In this document: positions 50,373-53,756 of the stretch, one piece after another | Position numbering within the stretch: position 1 is the first letter of the stretch | Layout of the letters: the number at the start of each line of letters is the position of its first letter | Assembly: GCA_947457925.1 (NCBI GenBank) | Contig: CANGYA010000005.1 | Coordinates: forward strand, 1 to 53,756 | Length of the DNA: 53,756 bases | Source: Cytophagales bacterium | Lineage (GTDB): Bacteria > Bacteroidota > Bacteroidia > Cytophagales > Thermoflexibacteraceae | Direction of reading: 5' to 3' | Translations under genes and position numbers: made by a program | The notes under the pieces: model-generated | Told to the model about the DNA's origin: nothing | The model's input: the letters and a program-made list of their open reading frames with translations, nothing else | Databases searched by the model: none

Positions 50373-52475
50373 CTAACCAATCGTAACTTTTAAGCCTACC
50401 ACCATAATATCATCTATTTGTTTGTGTTCTCCCTTCCAATTATTCAGTGTATTTTTTAGTTCAATTTTTTGTTTTGCCATACTATTCGTACTGTTTTTTT
50501 CCAGCATAGTTCTTAGATTCTTTACCATAAATTTTTTATTGTCTGTTCCGCCAAATTGGTCTTGATAACCGTCTGAACACAAGTAAAAGGTTGTTGTGGC
50601 ATTGACTAAAATCGTATGATTTTCAAAAATCCTCTCTGCATCATCAGCTATATGATAGCCTCCAATTCCTGTTTTTGTTGCCTTTATTTCGGTTAATTGC
50701 TCATTCTGCACATAATACAGAGGGTTCATTGCTCCCGCATACACCGCATAGGTAGGCTGTTGAGGTGTTTGGTGCAAAGCCAATAGCACCATGTCCATAC
50801 CATCTCGGTTGCTTGTTTCGTCTTGTTTCAATAGTCGGCGGACACCTTTATTAAGGTGTAGTAGAATTTCGGCAGGCGAAACAATGGCTTTGGCATTCAC
50901 AATTTCATCTAACAAATTGTTGCCAATCAAGGACATAAAAGCACCCGGTACGCCATGCCCCGTACAATCTACCGCAGCCACTACAGTTACGGTTTCGTTG
51001 GGCAGTTGCACTTGTGATAACCAATAAAAATCTCCTGAAACAATATCTTTGGGTTGGTACAAAATAAAAAAGTTGTCTTTGCCAAAATACTGCTCAAAAA
51101 CACTGTCAAACGGCAAAATAGCCCCTTGAATCCGTTTAGCATAGTTGATACTTGCCAAAATGTCTTCGTTTTTCTTTTCTATTTCTATTTTACTTGAAGA
51201 CAAAGCCGTATTTGCCAATTGTAAATTGTTGGCAATAGCCGAAATTTCTTCTTTTTGCTGGTGAATCTCTTGATTTTTGGCAGTGAGCAAATCATTAGAT
51301 TTTTTCTTTGCCATATTGTTTTTATACAAAACTACAGCTAAGATGCCCAACATTCCACCTACTAAAACCGCCAATATAGCCAACCATTTATTTTTGGTAG
51401 CTTCCTCATCTTTTATAGCCAACTCTTTGATTTTCAATTTATTTTCTTTTTGCAATAAATCATTTGCTTTTTTTTGTTGCTTTATTTCAAAATTATTTTC
51501 CATGTTAGCTATTTCTTTCAAATGCTTTTCGTTATAAACAGAATCTTGTAGCTGTTTATTTAACAATAAAAATTGGTAGGCATTTTTATAGTCTTTCTGC
51601 AAATTGTAACATTCGTGCAGAACTCGTGTAGCTGCCACTGCATTCAACTTGTCTTGCAGCTGTGTTGCCATTTTTAGGGCTGTAGTAGCTAAAGTTTGTG
51701 CTTCGGTATTATTTCCAGACAGCCTACACGCCTCCGCCAAACTTACATGAAAAGCAACTTTATAGATATTCAAGGGCATATTTTCTACTGTCTTTAATGC
51801 CTTACGAAAATAATCGGCTGCTTCTTTGTATTTCTGTTGCTGCAAATACATAACTGCTACATCATGTAAGGTGAAAGCCAAGCCAATCGTATCTTTGAGT
51901 TCTTCTTTTGTTTTTTGTTCTAAATTTCTGTATTCCAAAGACTTATCATAATTTCCTTTCAATGCCTCTATATTTGCCAAATTCGCATAGTCTAAGGCTA
52001 AATAATTTTTGTTATCAGCTTTTAGATTACGTTGAAAAGCCTTTTGATAGTATTCTTCGGCTTTGGTAATATTATTTTGCCTTTCGTGAATTTTTCCAAT
52101 CAGTTGTAGAGATGCAGCAAAGAAGTTTTTATCTTTTAGTACTACATTTTCGCCCATTTCTACCACTTTGTAGAGATGCTCCATAGCTTCTGCAAAGTTG
52201 CTTTGTGCATAATGCAACAAACCCAAACGCCTATGTGCATACGCAATACCCACATCAAAACGCAGTTGCGTAGCCATTGCCAATGCTTTTTCTGTATAGT
52301 CCATGCGTTGGAGATAGAGGCTGTCGGGCATTTTCGCCACTGTTTTGAGGATTTTCATGACAGTAGCCGTATCTGGTTGCTTGGTTTCTATGTCTATTTG
52401 CCAAGTCTGTGTGGACTGTCCCCACAGGCAAAAATAGCCCAAGTGGAGAAAGAAAAGTAGTAGTAAAGATTTCAT
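50373..52475 (-). CDS. TPR sensor with SpoIIE-type PP2C phosphatase output (third copy)
   Basis: This 700-aa protein has a signal peptide (KSLLLLFFLHLGYFCLWGQ), TPR units (about 50-320), a short coiled coil, a membrane helix (KWLAILAVLVGGMLGILAVV) and a SpoIIE domain (about 470-700) with SGDFYWLS, AVDCTGHGVPGAF, CSDGYQDQ and DDIMVVGL. It is more distant from the tandem pair at 15.7-20.3 kb than those two are from each other. It lies about 0.9 kb from the STAS/RsbW pair, so its likely substrate is the phosphorylated STAS protein. Its N-terminal TPRs should face the periplasm. Confidence 0.9.
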   Translation of the reverse strand: MKSLLLLFFLHLGYFCLWGQSTQTWQIDIETKQPDTATVMKILKTVAKMPDSLYLQRMDYTEKALAMATQLRFDVGIAYAHRRLGLLHYAQSNFAEAMEHLYKVVEMGENVVLKDKNFFAASLQLIGKIHERQNNITKAEEYYQKAFQRNLKADNKNYLALDYANLANIEALKGNYDKSLEYRNLEQKTKEELKDTIGLAFTLHDVAVMYLQQQKYKEAADYFRKALKTVENMPLNIYKVAFHVSLAEACRLSGNNTEAQTLATTALKMATQLQDKLNAVAATRVLHECYNLQKDYKNAYQFLLLNKQLQDSVYNEKHLKEIANMENNFEIKQQKKANDLLQKENKLKIKELAIKDEEATKNKWLAILAVLVGGMLGILAVVLYKNNMAKKKSNDLLTAKNQEIHQQKEEISAIANNLQLANTALSSSKIEIEKKNEDILASINYAKRIQGAILPFDSVFEQYFGKDNFFILYQPKDIVSGDFYWLSQVQLPNETVTVVAAVDCTGHGVPGAFMSLIGNNLLDEIVNAKAIVSPAEILLHLNKGVRRLLKQDETSNRDGMDMVLLALHQTPQQPTYAVYAGAMNPLYYVQNEQLTEIKATKTGIGGYHIADDAERIFENHTILVNATTTFYLCSDGYQDQFGGTDNKKFMVKNLRTMLEKNSTNSMAKQKIELKNTLNNWKGEHKQIDDIMVVGLKVTIG

Positions 52476-52495
52476 AGTGAAGTAGTAATCAAATA

Positions 52496-52531
52496 AAAAT
52501 GCTTGTTTTTAGGCATAAAAACAAGCATTTT
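52496..52531 (-). terminator. Terminator of the DUF58 gene
   Basis: AAAATGCTTGTTTTT (52496-52510) pairs perfectly with 52517-52531 around a 6-nt loop, and the stem runs into TTTTTATTTG on the minus strand. It lies 28 nt after the stop codon. Confidence 0.85.
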
Positions 52532-52558
52532 ACAAAAATTAACCAATCATTAACCACC

Positions 52559-53476
52559 TTATTTCATACTTGCCCTTTTAATCAGATAAGGCAATAATAC
52601 TTGGTCTATACCTTTGGCAATGTCCACCTCTACAAAATCAATCTTAAACTGCCCAGATTTTAGTTTGAGTTGGTATATACGTTGGGTTTCTTGGTTTTGG
52701 TATTCTGTACGAATGGTGGATGGATTCAATATAATTTTCTCGTTAGTTTCTACATCTACAAATTCATACAATCTATTTTCATACAAAAAGTCATATTCCT
52801 TTTTTTTGTCTTGCACGTTAAAAATCAATACTTCGTGGTGCTTGTGTTTCAGGTGTTTCAGTGCCGAAAAAATAGCATCTAAGTCTTGTTTCCGTTCCAA
52901 CATATCACTGAAAATCACTACTAAAGACCTCCGATGAATTTTGTCTGCCATCAAGTGTATAACATGGGCAATAGCAGAATGTTTTTGTGGTGGGGTCTGT
53001 TCCAGCATTTTGTGTAGCTGTAAGAACAAATTATGAATATGTTTGGGGGTAGATTTAATAGGGCTTTGCCATTCTATATCATCTCCAAAAGTCGTAATGC
53101 CAATGGCATCTCTTTGGCGTTGGAGCATATAAGACAAACAAGCAGCAGCCAAAATACTGAACCGTATTTTTCCATTTTCTAAATTATTGTCATTTTTTGG
53201 AAAATACATAGTAGGGGAATTATCTAATAAAATTTGGCATCTCAAATTCGTTTCTTCTTCGTACCTTTTAGTATAAAGTCTATCTGTTTTAGCAAAGACT
53301 TTCCAATCTATGTGTCGGGTGCTTTCGCCTTCGTTATAGAGGCGGTGTTCGGCAAATTCTACCGAAAAACCATGATACGGAGATTTGTGCAAACCCGTAA
53401 TAAACCCTTCTACCATTTGGCGGGCTAATAGTTCTATGTTTGCGTATTCCCTTGCTTTACTCAATAAATCTACCAT
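52559..53476 (-). CDS. DUF58 domain protein
   Basis: This 305-aa protein matches DUF58: HGFSVEFAEHRLYNEGESTR, HIDWKVFAKTDRLYTKRYEE and ETNLRCQILLDNSPTM, followed by a VWA-like fold with VVIFSDML. DUF58 proteins usually sit beside a MoxR-type AAA+ ATPase and VWA-domain Bat proteins in envelope-stress or enzyme-maturation systems. No MoxR gene adjoins it on this side. It has no signal peptide and should be cytoplasmic. Its own terminator follows, and the next feature upstream is a possible divergent gene at the window edge. Confidence 0.88.
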   Translation of the reverse strand: MVDLLSKAREYANIELLARQMVEGFITGLHKSPYHGFSVEFAEHRLYNEGESTRHIDWKVFAKTDRLYTKRYEEETNLRCQILLDNSPTMYFPKNDNNLENGKIRFSILAAACLSYMLQRQRDAIGITTFGDDIEWQSPIKSTPKHIHNLFLQLHKMLEQTPPQKHSAIAHVIHLMADKIHRRSLVVIFSDMLERKQDLDAIFSALKHLKHKHHEVLIFNVQDKKKEYDFLYENRLYEFVDVETNEKIILNPSTIRTEYQNQETQRIYQLKLKSGQFKIDFVEVDIAKGIDQVLLPYLIKRASMK

Positions 53477-53661
53477 TGCTTTGTCCCAAAGTTTGACCTA
53501 CAACAAAAATAAGTAAAAGAGGGTAATTTTGTAGGAAATCACAATCTTTAACATAACTGATTTTAGAACCCTGCAAGGGCTTTTAGTATCATGCTATAAA
53601 TTTTTATACATTGTGTTCAAGCAACCCTATAAAGATGTTAGTGTCGTGCCTTAAAATGTTA

Positions 53662-53669
53662 TATCTTTG
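53662..53669 (+). promoter_or_regulatory. Possible -7 box near the window end
   Basis: TATCTTTG fits TAnnTTTG, 23 nt before an ATG at 53693. No TTG lies at the usual distance. It is preceded by a short sequence also found near the other end of the window. Confidence 0.4.
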
Positions 53670-53692
53670 TTCTTTGAAATTTTGGATACCTT

Positions 53693-53756
53693 ATGCGATT
53701 AAAAGGAGATGCCGCCACCACCTTCCGTTATGATATGATACTAAGATTATCAGCAG
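53693..53756 (+). CDS. Possible 5' end of a gene, cut by the window edge
   Basis: An ATG opens a frame with no stop before the window ends, giving about 21 residues (MRLKGDAATTFRYDMILRLS). The sequence is moderately charged and has no signal-peptide character. I do not recognise the protein. A -7-like box 23 nt upstream supports a real gene. It would be divergent from the DUF58 gene. Confidence 0.35.
   Translation, partial: MRLKGDAATTFRYDMILRLSA

Overview
The window looks like chromosomal DNA from an AT-rich member of the Bacteroidota, most likely order Cytophagales. Four kinds of evidence support this. One large secreted protein carries a type IX secretion (T9SS) C-terminal sorting domain. 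Several upstream regions carry the Bacteroidota promoter pattern (TTG, about 19-20 nt, TAnnTTTG). Shine-Dalgarno sequences are weak. There are many signal-peptide/TPR/coiled-coil/membrane proteins with signalling outputs, which is typical of Cytophagales. No transposase, integrase, phage gene, rRNA, tRNA or CRISPR array was recognised.

Layout. (1) 0.3-13.4 kb, all on the minus strand: a tightly packed 13-gene surface-polysaccharide operon. Transcription runs from a Wzt-like ABC-transporter ATPase at 13424 through an aminotransferase, two SDR sugar enzymes, a phosphoesterase, an ATP-grasp ligase, a methyltransferase, two deacetylase/formyltransferase pairs and two glycosyltransferases. (2) 13.5-15.6 kb: a DUF4178 protein, a TonB-domain lipoprotein and a small secreted LRR protein. 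(3) 15.7-26.8 kb: two tandem TPR-SpoIIE phosphatases, a T9SS-exported adhesin-like protein and a membrane-tethered TPR-LuxR regulator. (4) 26.9-33.4 kb: a CrtI-like oxidoreductase, ribosomal proteins L13, S9 and S2, a small membrane protein and topoisomerase IV subunit A. (5) 33.4-42.4 kb: a radical SAM/SPASM protein, a membrane protein, a two-gene Eco57I-type restriction-modification locus, EF-P and signal peptidase II. (6) 42.6-53.8 kb: a TPR histidine kinase, a PspB-like small protein with a CAP-domain lipoprotein, a triple-TIR membrane protein, an STAS/RsbW pair, a secreted protein of unknown function, a third TPR-SpoIIE phosphatase, a DUF58 protein and the beginning of a possible plus-strand gene.

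How the genes fit together. The polysaccharide operon appears to make and modify amino sugars, which would be aminated, de-N-acetylated, N-formylated, methylated and perhaps amidated, and to supply the ATPase of an ABC exporter whose permease is not in the window. Five large proteins share one chassis of signal peptide, TPRs, coiled coil and one membrane helix, but carry three different outputs: SpoIIE PP2C phosphatase (three copies), histidine kinase, or LuxR-type DNA-binding domain. The STAS/RsbW pair beside the third phosphatase suggests partner-switching signalling.

Most striking items: the triple-TIR protein, in which the middle TIR has Gln at the catalytic Glu position; two tandem deacetylase/formyltransferase gene pairs; two neighbouring DNA methyltransferase genes that share a 131-bp block at about 95% identity; and two perfect 14-bp palindromes placed in and beside the spacer of the polysaccharide-operon promoter. 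Several small dispersed inverted-repeat elements lie between genes. All identities, motif positions and hairpins were read by eye, and no database search was run.
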